In this document: positions 1 through 16,270 of the stretch, one piece after another
How positions within the stretch are numbered: position 1 is the stretch's first letter
Layout: the number at the start of each line of letters is the position of its first letter
NCBI GenBank assembly: GCA_960531495.1
Contig: OY482852.1
Coordinates: 11,247,666-11,311,665, forward strand
Length of the DNA stretch: 64,000 bases
Reading direction: 5' to 3'
Source of the DNA: Zeus faber
Taxonomy: Eukaryota > Chordata > Actinopteri > Zeiformes > Zeidae
Made by a program: the position numbers and the translations under genes
The notes under the pieces: model-generated
Seen by the model: only the letters and a program-made list of their open reading frames with translations
The model's database searches: none
What the model was told of the DNA's origin: nothing

Positions 1-329
1 GGAATCCCTGTGCTCAGGCTTGATTCAATCATCTGGAGCGTCCAGAGCCAGACTGGAGCTGCCCAACAAACTGTTTGATGGACAATATGGAGGAGTGCGC
101 CCGGAATTTGGATTGATTTAGTTTTTCCGCCTATTTTCATTTTCATTTATTTCTGAGCATAAATGATCACACGTGCGATTAGATGACGGACGGTAAATAT
201 TGTGGGACTTTAATTCTGGCATCTTCAGGCATGAAAAAAAAGTATAGACAGGAAATTAATCTTTCCTCATTGAAGAGCAACCCAACGCGAGCGTTCAATC
301 AAGTCTTCACTTGCACTTGAGTACATTTT

Positions 330-363
<34 letters not shown>

Positions 364-555
364 TCCATTACATCATTTAGCAGGGTTCTTTGTCCAAAGC
401 GACTTACTGATGGCAACTTATTCACACACAGACATCGTTAAAATATGAATTACTCAAATTTTCTTTTTCACTTTCTTATTTTTCACAGCACAAAGAGAAA
501 AGAGAAACCAGCTCATCCAAACAGTGTACATAAGGAAGTACATTCTCACACCAGT

Positions 556-869
556 ATGGCGGACCACAAGTAAGTGTGGGGAGGGAAGGGATCTACATGA
601 TCTTTCGGTGTGTGTGTCTGTGTGTGTGTCTGTGTGTGTGTGTGCGCGCGCGTGCGTGCGTGAGAGCTCACAAAAAACATCCTATACCATACATTCGCTA
701 CATAAAATGTCCATATGCCATCCTGGCACTTGATTAGCGCTTCTCCCCGAATCTGCCGGGGACCTATTAATAACCTCGGCCACGGTGCCAGAACACTTAC
801 AACATCTGTGCATTCAGAACGCACCTTCAGATAGTATCCGAGCCAGCCCCGAGCGGAGAGCGACCTTAC

Positions 870-939
<70 letters not shown>

Positions 940-3900
940 GGGAAATTATCAAGCTGCGTCTTGACCCCGGGGCGAGGAGGCACTCTGTTCTGTTCTTTCT
1001 TAAAGAGAGTCCGTAAATCCTGAAGAACCAGGCCAGACCAGTTGGAGTTGTAGAACCTATTTTCAATAATATATAGTAATCGTTTATTTATTTATTTGTT
1101 TGTTTGTTTGTTTTTACTCACTTGTCATTTAGCTGTGGCATTGCCTTTTTAAGTTCCATTTTCTATAATGTGAGTTGCTGCTCATTGCTGGTTTTCTACC
1201 AGAGCATTTCTGTTTTTATTTTTGGGTGAACAGCCTGATTAGAGTGTTAGTGTTGTTATGCAGCAGGGGCTTCATAATCAATAGTTAATCATAAAAAGTC
1301 AATGTATGTAATCATATATGTAATCCAATAGATAGAAATACATATTAATAAATACTACTGCCATCTACTTATCTGTATTACGGTTTTTAAATGCATAAAT
1401 CAGAAACATAAATATGTTTCTCCACCCACAAAGTAATTATCATTAATATGTGATTTACCGGTAATATATTTTCATGTTTTTATTGCTTTAATGTTTAATA
1501 CATTTAATATAATTAATTAAACACATGAACCATGTTCAAATACAATATTTATAAATAGATTTACAGATTTTCATATTTTTTTCATTTATTTGAGCTGTGA
1601 CAGAATTCCTTCCATAGCCTTCGTGCAACGCAACCTTGACATTAGCCGATAGAAAACAGTCCCATCGAGCGACAGTAGGTTTCACTCTGACAGGTGGAAT
1701 GTCTAGAAGCTCAGTGTGTGCCTGCACTGTCTTCCCACCAGAGAAAACATGGAAGACTTCAAGGTCCAGACGGCCAAGCACCCCAACGCGAGCACGGGGG
1801 CCCCGCTGCGGCCGCGGAGCGAGCACTCCAAGGACCGGGCGTCCAAGAGGCTCTCCACCGAGTCGAACGGGACCAGCGACGGTGGCGCCGGCGCGTCCAC
1901 GCCCGTGGAGGTCACCGCCTTGGAGGAGTCCTTCCGACGCTTCGCCATCCACGGTGACACGCGGGCCACCGGCAAGGACATGCACGGCAAGAACTGGTCC
2001 AAACTCTGCAAGGACTGCGGCGTCATCGACGGCAAGAGCATCACCCTCACCGACGTCGACATTGTCTTCAGCAAAGTCAAGTAAGTGAGATGAACACAAG
2101 TTCAAGGGTCAAACGCTGCGAGAGTCCACGTGTAGCGGGAAGAGTCGTGTTTATTCACAACAACTTTGTAATAAACACGACAGACTTTCAATTTCCGATG
2201 TAAGAATGTGATACTATGACATCCCTCTAGCTATTGAATTATTGATAATTTACAATATGCAAAACAGACTATAAAATACAATATTATACTATACTATACT
2301 ATACTATACTATACTATACTACACTATACTACACTACACCAGACTATGCTATACTATTCTATACTATACTATACCAAACTATATTACACTAAACTATACT
2401 ACACTTATTACATAACACTTTACTACACTATACTATACTATACTATACTACACCATACTATACTATACTATATTATACTATACTATACAATACTACACCA
2501 TACTATACTATATTATACTCTACCATACTATATTACACTACACTATAGTACACCATACTATACTATACTATACTATACTATACTATACTATACTATACGA
2601 TACTATATTACATTGAACTATGCTTTACTATACTATATCACACTACAATATACTATACTACACTTTACTACACTACATTACACTAAATTGTACCATGCTA
2701 TACTATAATATACTATAGTATACTATGCTATACAATACTATACTATGCTATTCCACAATACTATAGTATTATGGAAACAAGGTTTGCTTACTAACTGACC
2801 TAGCCCTTTCCTCTCCTGTCCTCTCATCCAGTTCCTCCTCAGGGCTCATGGATTCATCCTTTTCATCAGGGTTTAAGTGAAGTAGTGAAGTAGTCCAATC
2901 ATAAGCAGTGACCTCACAAAAATATTCTGCCGCACTCAGCCCCCCTTTTTGGGGGTCTGTGGCTCTGTAGAAGTGTGGAATGTGCTGAATGTCACTGAAG
3001 TAAACAGACTGAGGACGGGAGCAAATTTTGACACTCATATTTATTTTGCTTAATGGCGCAGAGCCAAATTATGTTCGTTTAATAAGAAAGGACACAGCTT
3101 TTGTGAGATTCGGTTTTGTGTGTGTGTGCGTTTTTTGCACATTGTCATTTTCTGGCTTTTCACGTATACATAATGGAGCTCCCATTTTTTTTCTCATCGT
3201 GGCTGAACTCAGAGAATAAGGATTATTCTGCAAGACAGCTTCAGAACAGTGTGGCTGGAAACCAGCCACTGCAGGAGTGTCAACAAAATGAGAGAACTCA
3301 CATTGATTTAATGGATTTTACATCTTATGTGTGTTTCACTAAATGGGTGCAATCCCAGTTACCGCACGCACACACTAAAATGCAGGAGCCCCGAAATAGC
3401 TCCAAGTGGGATGATTCCACATCTACGGCTCTACTAACAACAATCACCAGAACCCAATCACGATTAGGCCTGTGAAAATTTGGAAAATCATTTCATAATC
3501 CCATTAATATACATGTTGTGTATGTTATTCTGGCTCTTGAGGAGGACTGGGAGATATATTCTTATGATATCAATACGGTGATTTGACTCGACATATCATC
3601 TGGGATTTTGGTTTATGATAGTATCTTGTATCATGATAAAGAATGTCTTCAAGGCTGCATGACAGAAAAATAATGCAAATTCCTGAACTTCATAGGCTGC
3701 GCTAATGAATGCCTCTGCCTGCTTGGTCATAATATCCACATGAATGAAGATTGTTTATTATGTGTAAAATCTTGTCAAAGTCAAAATATCAATATCGATG
3801 TATTCATCGGACGATATTGTGATATTTGCCAAGCCCTGCTTCGTGGATGAGCCATGCGACACTTCGTGAGGCCCCCGGAGTCCATGTTGGCGTATTGGAA

Positions 3901-6256
3901 TTTGCAGGCCCGCGGTCTCCGAGGTGTAGATTGTCCAAAGCATCTTTTCGGGCAGCTCTGTAATACCTCGCAGTGTGTTTGGCATTGCGGTAAAACTCCA
4001 GCAAAGCGAGGAGGGTGGGGTGGGGGGGCCGTGTTCTAAGCTGTTTCTGACCCCAGGCGTGCGTGCGTGTGCCGGGGAGCGAAGCCGCGCAGAGACGCAG
4101 ACCTCAACTTTCCCTTTTAATCAGAGTCACAGCTCTGTGCCGTGGCACGGGGAATTAGAGAGATTAATGAGCACTGTCTCACAGCGCTCTGGGTCAATAA
4201 AGCCTTGTTTATTCTGAATGAAAAGGTCTACTGTACTCCTGTCTGCTCGTCTGCTCTGCTGTCTCCCCCTCTCAGGATACCTACAACTGAAGCCGCTGAT
4301 AGGATAAAAATTTAAAATTGACATTATTAATTAATCATGACGAAACATAATGAAACAGGCTCCGATGCACTTCTTCGTTGTTAACACAGGGGCGGCAACT
4401 GTAGAATATTGCCTCTGTTTTGTAGCAGGGACGTCTGTGCAGCTAGATTAAGCGCGAAATCACTGAAACGAAACCGAGAAAAGCATCCAATGAGATTCAG
4501 GGGAATTGTTACCATACTACAGTAGTGAGATACAAAATGCGATTAAAACTAGCTTCTAATTGCAGGAGAGTAATTGCCATTGTACTATTATGTATACACC
4601 TATTATTGCACATCTTATTATAATCATTATTATAGCCAAATATTTCTGCACTACCCATCCCACAGTATTGGAGTCATACACACTTTACACTTTTTGTTCC
4701 AGCATTTTGCCCAAGTGACTTCCTATGGGAAAAAAATGTAATTGCAGCAAATAAACCCAGTCGTCATGGAAACATTTCAAAATATATTAGGGAATAAGAA
4801 TTCCCCACATAGCCCCCCCCGCATACAGTACATGTATGTATGTATGTATACTGCAGCCAATACACTTTTACAACTTCACCAGGAATTGTCTGTTGATATT
4901 GAAGGTCCACACCCCGCCACACACAGCGATTCACATCTGTGACAGAATAAATCTTTTTCTAGCATTTGAAGTATTTATTTGAACCATTTACAATCACGAC
5001 AGCACGGTCCGAAGGTCCTCTGAACGCAGCCACAGCTTCTCTGGAAACTTATTTTCCTACGACCCCTTCCGTGCGCCACCTCCCTCTCCCCCCACCTGGG
5101 AACGATACATCGACGTCTACATCAAACGGTATCTGTCCGGATTTGAGGTGATTCAACTGAATTTGATCGGCGTCGCCTCGGGCGCCGAATTATTTATTTG
5201 CACCCCCCCCCCGAGAAGCGAGTTCACTGATCTGCTGGCGTCGTTTTACGGAGGATTCCTGGTGCAGGACGCGCCGACTGGAAGTCCGATTTCCCTCTTG
5301 ACATAAGGCAGTGTGGAACAGACGCCAGGGAACGTGGCCCTAAAATGTTCTAACACTGATGGATCGCCCAAACAAAAGCGGTCACCGAAGGAGCCAAAGT
5401 AATTATAAACCCAAACAGCCCTGTTTACTGCGGCTTGTTGCTATGACAGCGCGGTTGCCGGGGGAGACCGCAGGCTTTACGGGCTGTTGTTTTAGGTGAT
5501 TTATCACCACGGCGATGGGCTGTTTGTGTTTGTGTTACTATGCACTTTCAAACGTGGAAGTGAAACGGGCGACGGGCCAGTTAAACAACTGTACGTTGCT
5601 CGGGGAAGAAACGTGATTGATGAGGCCGAGCCAGGCGATGCCAGAGATAGCGAGCGGTGATAATAATCACTGAAAGGAACAATAGTCTGGTAGTAGGAAC
5701 CACCGCCAAGAGCACGTAGACACTCGGCATGCGTGACAGAAAACGTGGATTGAGAAGCGGAAAGGTTGTTTTTTTGGGGTTTTTTTTTTTTTGCTCTGTT
5801 TATCTAATGACGACCCCTCTCCGCCCTTTAAATCGTACCCCCACCCTGTATTACTTTTAAGTTATTTTATTTAATTTAATTTTATTCAATATTATTCTAT
5901 TTACTTACTGCATTACGTTTTAGGAATCAGTTAGTTTCAGTTAGTTAGTCAAGTACAAATTAGATTAGCTATTGTGTTCAGTCTAGAATGCATTGACATT
6001 TCACTGTATATATGTATGGTAGTATGTGTATGTGACGAATAAACCTCTTGAATCTTGAACCTTGCAATCCACCGCGCTCGAGTGATGGCGCGGGGCTTTC
6101 CCTGCAGCGTTATCCGCTCACTTTTTCGAGCTCCCAGTCGTTAATAAGAAGGCCGTGTTAAATGAAAGCCGTTAACGGAGCCAGAAAATGAAAATGCCAG
6201 AAAGTGAATTGCCGTCGTGAAACCGACGCCGATTCCATGGCGCCACCGGCGGTCGG

Positions 6257-6291
<35 letters not shown>

Positions 6292-8572
6292 GTGTCGGCG
6301 GCGCCCCCCGCCGCGTCACCTTCGGTTCCGTTTTACCAAGGTTTTCTTGTTTTGTTTTTTTTGTCCTTTCTCCCGCCACGTTTCAGGAAGAAAACCTGTC
6401 GCACCATCACCTTCGACGAGTTCAAGGCGGCGCTGGGGGAGCTGGCCAGAAAGAAGCACAAGGAGAAGAGCGGAGAGGACGCCGAGGCCGAGGTCTTCAA
6501 GCTGATCGAGGGAAAGGCGCCCGTCATCGCCGGGGTCACGGTAAAAAAAACCTAAAAAAAACAGCGACTACGTCGGAGAAAAGAAGAAATGTTTTTCTTA
6601 ATCAAACACAGACACTGCCAGCCCTGCGATGACTCTGTCATAGACTGTAATATGTTTGTTTAAAGTCCCTGCAAAGTGAATTCAGAAAGGGATCGCTGGA
6701 AACATGTGAAAGGACTGTGAACAATTTAACTGTTTCTCACCAATTTTGTGATCTGGATTTTCGATGGTAGAGCGGTCGTGCTTAGCACGGCCCCGCCCCT
6801 AACACTATATAACGACCGGGTCGGAATTGGAGGATCAGTGGATGAAATAAACTAAGGTAATGGCCCGGAGTTTGGGATAAAACGCTGTTTTGGGAATAAA
6901 CACTAAGGCTGAACGATTTGGAAAAATAATGTAATTCTGATTTTTTTTTAGGCCAATATTGGGATTTAGTTTGAGATTTTTTAAAGTTCCTTATCGTCTG
7001 TATTATTGACTAAACACAAGCAATAAATCATTCTATAGTATGAGCAACACAACACTGGACACAGTCAACAAATAAACTGCTCTTTCCTGTCGGCCAGGCC
7101 TACGTGTTATGATGAAATTAGATGAATTTATGCTATAATTGATATAAATAACATATCTTTATTTAACTATTGAATTATAAAATGAAAACCCTTCAGTCAC
7201 AGTTGAACATTGACTCATTGATTTACCTTCAAGCCTTGTGATTGCTCGAATCTGGAAATTAACATTTGAAAAATATGCAGATATATATATATATATTTAT
7301 TCTTTTTATGTTGCCCGCACATATCCCTGTGTGCTCAGGGCCAGCTTTATACTCATAAAACAAAAAATAAAAGGTGAAAAACACCAAACAGGCGCATTAT
7401 TTTGGAAGAGGCTCCATCCGGACTCTACATGTGTCCCCGGGTCTGCCGGCACAGAGCACCACAGCCCGGGCCGGAGCATCGGGTCTCACCGGGTCTCACC
7501 GGGTCTCACCGGGTCTCACCGGGGCTCACTGCACAGGGTTTCGTTCTGTACGCACTTTTTTCTTTCTATAAGGAGAGTAAAATAAAAACACACTGTTTCG
7601 GCGCGCACATCGCGGGCACCCCATCGCAAGCACGCACATCTTCAGCACCGTCGGGGCGCCAATTGCTCCCTGATCGCTCCCTCTCGGCGCTCCGCCTCGG
7701 GATGGGTCGCTAGGCGGCCCTGCCTAGAGGAAGAGCCGGCCCTGGAGAGCCCAAAAGAAACAGTTCGGTTTTGAAACCTCATTTTATATACTTGCCGATT
7801 CAAATTTGGCCGAGTGGTTAATTACACAGTTTTCTGCAGTGTGACAAACTCAGAACATAATTTTATTTGCACTTTTCAGGGACTTTTAACCATACGTTAT
7901 TGGCTGTGTCTTGACTGTTATATCTAGATCATATTATTTAACTTTTTTTAGTTTTATATTATTATTATTATAATAATTATAATAATTATTATTAATAATA
8001 ATATTAATGAATGAATGAATTAATGAATTAATAATAATAATGATGATGATGATGATGATTATTATTATTATTATTATATTTATGCCCAGTCAGTGCATTC
8101 TTACTGCCACTGCCAAAGCCTTTTATGTTGTTGTTTTTTTGTTTGTTTATCTGGTGCATAAAACTTTGAATTTTGGACATTCTGTTTATATTGCATTGAA
8201 TTTATTGTTTTTTTTTAGGCTGTTAAGCATTCTTCTTCTATGCTGCGGCTTCCTGTTTTTATTATTCATCATTCTTTTGCACCGTGGAATGCACCATGCA
8301 CTATTGAAAATGCACTGGGCCCAGCAAACCGATGGTGACAGTGGTTGTGTTTCTTCTGGCAGAGAGCCGTGGCGTCCCCCACGGTGAGCCGCCTGACGGA
8401 CACCACCAAGTTCACGGGCTCGCACAAGGAGCGTTTCGACGTCAGCGGCCGCGGGAAGGGTAAGGCGGGGCGCGTGGACGTCGTGGACACGTCGGGATAC
8501 GTCTCAGGATACAAGCACGCGGGGTCGTACGAGAAAAAGGTCACCAAGCCCCCCGTCGGGAAACCCATGTGA
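556..8572 (+). CDS. tppp: Tubulin polymerization-promoting protein (TPPP/p25-alpha), complete, 4 coding exons
   Basis: Coding exons 556-569, 1742-2080, 6387-6540 and 8363-8572; 717 nt, 238 aa. The protein binds and bundles microtubules and is best known from oligodendrocytes. Seen: an [14 protein letters not shown] core, [16 protein letters not shown], the [11 protein letters not shown] helix, a CRTITFDEF segment, [13 protein letters not shown], and the family signature [18 protein letters not shown] near the C terminus, followed by [10 protein letters not shown]. This is the long TPPP form, not TPPP2 or TPPP3, because it has an unstructured Ser/Thr-rich N-terminal extension. Length is close to human TPPP (219 aa). 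Start choice: the exon at 556-569 gives MADHK, splices with GTAAGT and joins in frame to MEDFKVQ at 1749. Human TPPP also starts MAD. The fallback is Met at 1749 (231 aa). All internal junctions are canonical GT-AG. Certain for 1749 onward; the first exon is inference. Confidence 0.93.
570..1741 (+). other. tppp intron 1 (if the 556 start is right)
   Basis: Donor GTAAGT at 570 and acceptor CCACCAG ending at 1741. It holds a TG-rich array, a long GA array at 869-941 and AT-rich filler. I see no conserved coding signal. The open frames here are products of the dinucleotide arrays. Confidence 0.6.
2281..2772. repeat. Degenerate pentanucleotide satellite (TATAC/ACTAT type), ~490 bp
   Basis: About 490 bp of imperfect tandem CTATA/ACTAT units in tppp intron 2, with interspersed ACTACAC variants. 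The pentamer period gives a long Tyr/Leu-rich open frame that is not a gene. Confidence 0.93.
3546..3839 (+). mobile_element. Non-autonomous hAT-like element, copy A
   Basis: Starts near GACTGGGAGATAT and ends near TTTGCCAAGCCCTGC, so the ends are roughly inverted (GCAGGGCTTGGCA on the other strand). The interior carries the phrase TCATAATATCCACA, shared with the copy at 11.7 kb as ATAATATCCACA. Class is inferred from the CTGGGCGAT-like ends common in fish hAT elements. No coding capacity. Confidence 0.55.
5880..6060 (+). mobile_element. 3' tail fragment of a non-LTR retrotransposon or derived SINE
   Basis: An AT-rich stretch is followed by GCATTGACATTTCACTGTA and then GACGAATAAACCTCTTGAA, the typical 3' end of fish CR1/L2/Rex-type LINEs. 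A similar tail, with CATTTCACTACACG and GAGGAATAAATC, occurs at 26.9 kb. Confidence 0.55.
6904..7270. mobile_element. Possible hAT-like MITE remnant (low confidence)
   Basis: AGGCTGAACGATTTGGAAAA followed by an AT-rich body resembles the left end of common fish non-autonomous hAT elements (GGGCTGCACGAT type). The right end is not clear. Confidence 0.3.
7336..7744. mobile_element. Candidate hAT-like non-autonomous element with CAGGGCC ends
   Basis: Begins CAGGGCCAGCTTT and ends with GAGCCGGCCCTG, whose reverse complement is CAGGGCCGGCTC. The ends therefore match as a short terminal inverted repeat typical of hAT. No convincing 8-bp target duplication was found. It contains the GGGTCTCACCG minisatellite. 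Confidence 0.45.
7478..7528. repeat. Minisatellite, 11-bp unit GGGTCTCACCG, ~4.5 copies
   Basis: Four near-perfect tandem copies followed by a GGGGCTCACTG variant, inside tppp intron 3 and inside the candidate CAGGGCC-ended element. Confidence 0.9.
7958..8077. repeat. Compound AT-rich microsatellite (TTA, AATG, ATG and ATT units)
   Basis: Consecutive short runs of ATT/TAA, GAATGAAT and (ATG)n, then (ATT)n, upstream of tppp coding exon 4. Confidence 0.9.
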
Positions 8573-9109
8573 GGAAGCAGGGTCCATTTTCTATTCAACG
8601 AGGGAACAAAAAAAACGAAACGAAAACAAAAAAACAAAAACATTTCATGAAAGCACAAGAAAGATAGGATTCAAGTATTTTCCGACTGCTCTGGCTTTTT
8701 CGGTGGGGTGGGTGGGTGGGTTGGGGGGGTTATGTTTTTATTTATTATTTGTTGTTTTCTTCTTCCTCCTTCAGAACTGGAAAACTGTTTACATCTATTT
8801 TTACAAAGTCTTCACCAGCTGGTACATTCCTGTCTGATAGCGAGTTACTGCCAAACACTGGACGAAGCCTCCGTCCTTTACGTTTTAACCCTTAGTACGA
8901 CAGGGACTTTAGCACAATGAACAATATGCCAAGAAAAACAAAAAAAGGGGATGAGCTCGGCGAATAAATAACTTTGCACTTTTCCATGGAAATACTCCCC
9001 CCCCCCCCCCCCGTATTTAGTTGAAGAACGAGTCGAAGAAACCCGTTTTTTATTTCCATACGTCTTTGGGTTTCATAGCTCAGCTCGTTCATAATATCTC
9101 GAGACAAAG

Positions 9110-9307
9110 GCGTGCTTCACACCGAATACGACGAACGACAAGAACAGACTGGAAGTCCATTCATTCCTGTGGAGAGTCGGATTCCCGCGTCCGATCGACA
9201 TATTTTGACAAGGTTTGCGATGCGAAGCTCAGACCCAGTTCACCCGACGGCCACTAGGGGGAGGATCCGCCTGTCGGGTCCGATTACGCATTCGATGTGA
9301 AGCAGGC
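9110..9307. mobile_element. Small inverted-repeat element (MITE) in the tppp 3'UTR
   Basis: The left end GCGTGCTTCACACCGAATAC matches the reverse complement of the right end, AGCCTGCTTCACATCGAATG, at most positions over 20 bp. The body is about 200 bp and non-coding. The family is not identified. Confidence 0.55.
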
Positions 9308-10775
9308 TTACCATTGAAATTTCCGTTGGCCCTTCCATTTTTGCCTGCCTTGCCTACGGCGAAGAAAAAACAACAGCAAAAAAAACAGTCTATGAGTCTT
9401 AATTGAATATGCTGTTCTTTTTTTCTTCCCCCGATTTCTTGGATTTACACATTTTTGTCACTTAAAATAGTGTCTCCAGCCAAGCGAGAGTAGAACTTTT
9501 TTTGATTTTGATGTGTCCCCTTTAAGACCGCTTAGAGAACAATAACAAGGAATATAACAGCGAGACTGAACGTCCCCCACCTCATTATTCATCCTCAGTT
9601 CTACAAAAGACGTTAAGATCCTTCTGTAGCAAATGTTTTATTTTAGAAAAGGCATGTGTTAAAACAAAGCACCCAAATATATATTCAAGAAATGAGATAA
9701 ATAAATATAAAATAAATATAAAAGATATTTTAATTGCATATACTTTATGACAAAATGTATCAACTCGATCGTTATATTTGTAGAATTGAGATATTATTGT
9801 TTGGAGATGTTGTTATTCAGACATTTACAAGAACCATTTTGATAATGTGCATAATAAAGAAAAACACTACAGTCGGTGATAATGAGCTGGGTAGTTCAAG
9901 ATTGTATTTTTTAACATTATACTGATGTTTCCTTGCTCGATTTATATAGTTCTAATATATTTGTGGTTGAGATTGTGTATATTTCTGAAATTTATGGTGT
10001 TATGACATAATTTAAAAAACACTGGCCTCATGTTTTTCTTCTTAAATCGCTGTCCTTGGCGCATGTGATGGTGTGTAACCGACCGCATTTGATTCCGAAG
10101 CGCGTAGACTCCAGTAGGAAATAGTTTAACGTAGTTTAACATTTGCCATGCAGCTTTTTGAACCCCTGTGCCTGGCGACATAATTGTCTTCACCTTAAAA
10201 AAAAAAAGTAATAACCAAGACATTTTGGAGCTGATGGACGTTTTTTTCAGGTATTTTTAAACGGCGATCAAAGAACAAAAACTAAAGAATACCCGACAAA
10301 GTATTAAACCTAGTTATGGCTGCAACGCTGTTAGTGTGATCCAAGGCACAATTTGAGGTCGGTGGAAAGTGCTTCCCGTGAAGATATTCTGTATGAGGGA
10401 AAATTGCTGACAAGTCTACTTTTCTAAAAAAAAATAAAGAAAAAAATCTATTTTTCAAAATACTAGCGTAGTGTTCGTTGGATGATGTCCGCTCGTAGCC
10501 TCGGCTTATGAAGAATCGTGCGTCTGGTGGAAGAGCAGCCGCCGTGGATGTGGTATGTTTTTAGTATCTCCGGTGTGATCCGTCTCGTAAGCTTCATGCC
10601 AAATACTGTGGACCTTTCTACATGGAGGAATGATAATGTCTTATTGTATGTTTATTTTTTTTTTCAAAAATAACCTTTTAATGTATTATCGTGCCCTGGT
10701 GCATGCAGTGTGAGTGTCTTTGTTCTTGTTCTTATGAACCATTAATGTGTTCATGATTTGTAGTGCATTATTGAA

Positions 10776-10781
10776 AATAAA
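10776..10781 (+). terminator. tppp: Polyadenylation signal AATAAA of tppp
   Basis: Canonical AATAAA followed by an A-rich stretch, 2.2 kb after the tppp stop and 57 bp before the opposing cep72 signal. Confidence 0.7.
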
Positions 10782-10837
10782 GCAAAAAAAAAAGAAATGC
10801 CAGAAACACATGAATTTTGGAGGTTGTGGGTCAAAGC

Positions 10838-10843
10838 TTTATT
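10838..10843 (-). terminator. cep72: Polyadenylation signal AATAAA of cep72 (minus strand)
   Basis: TTTATT on the plus strand reads AATAAA on minus. It lies about 680 bp beyond the cep72 stop. With the tppp signal it brackets a tail-to-tail boundary of under 70 bp. Confidence 0.65.
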
Positions 10844-11420
10844 GTATTTCACATCCCTGCGGACTGCGTGTAGCACATTCGTAGCTTAGTATTTCATCTG
10901 TAACATCCACAGAAACAACAAACATCTGTATGGGGCTCTCTAGACCTAAAGGAGAAATATAAATAAGGTTATAGTGCATTGAGGCCCGAGATGCCTTTTT
11001 TTTTTTGTTATAAGCGCAGCTTTTGAGGCAGAAGCAGACAATGACCTTAAAAAGAAAAGGCTTTAAACCCAATCTTTCCACTGATCTGTGGAGACAAACT
11101 AACATTCCAATTATGTCCTCCCCAAAATATTTTTCCTTAACATGTCTGTCACACATACATAAGCAACATTTCCTGAATGAATAGCTCTTCCACATCTGTT
11201 GTTTACCATTCCAGGAGGACAGTGCGGATGGGAATAATGTTGAAAACTTTCAACACTGCAGTTTAACACGTTTAAAGACAATAAATGACGCATTCCAATT
11301 AGAAAGTACCGTGACTTGTTAATACAATTTAAAAAAAAAAAATCATATTAACATCGTCAGTGGGATGGAAATGTCAAAAGAATGCGCTAGGATGAAAGAA
11401 TTGAAGGCGATTAAGGAAGG

Positions 11421-11427
<7 letters not shown>

Positions 11428-11467
<40 letters not shown>
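11428..11467. repeat. (TA)n microsatellite, ~20 units
   Basis: Uninterrupted AT dinucleotide run in the inferred cep72 3'UTR. Confidence 0.95.
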
Positions 11468-11471
<4 letters not shown>

Positions 11472-11520
11472 GTTTTTTGGGGGGTTTTTTTTCCCACACA
11501 AGCATCTTTTCTTCTCCACC

Positions 11521-16270
<4,750 letters not shown>

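Larger units (their letters stand above)
2773..6386 (+). other. tppp intron 2, remainder
   Basis: Apart from the elements listed separately, this 3.6 kb holds no recognisable coding exon. An 89-codon minus-strand open frame at 2769-3038 abuts the pentanucleotide array and matches no family I know. A short GA array lies at 6259-6288, and a LINE-type 3' tail at about 5880-6060. Confidence 0.5.
8573..10790 (+). other. tppp 3'UTR (inferred)
   Basis: From the TGA at 8570-8572 to the AATAAA at 10776 there is no competing gene on either strand, so a 2.2-kb 3'UTR is the simplest reading; mammalian TPPP also has a long one. It includes a C-run at about 8996-9012 and a small inverted-repeat element at about 9110-9307. 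Confidence 0.65.

Noticed and set aside
1-555. 3' end of an upstream gene at the window start
   Set aside because: No coding match; only a CA array at about 332-362 and possible tppp 5'UTR sequence were seen.
1536-2105. 189-codon minus-strand frame over tppp exon 2
   Set aside because: Antisense shadow of a GC-rich coding exon.
8040-8387. 115-codon frame starting with Met and Ile runs upstream of tppp exon 4
   Set aside because: Encoded by the ATG and ATT microsatellites and read through the intron into exon 4 in the wrong frame.
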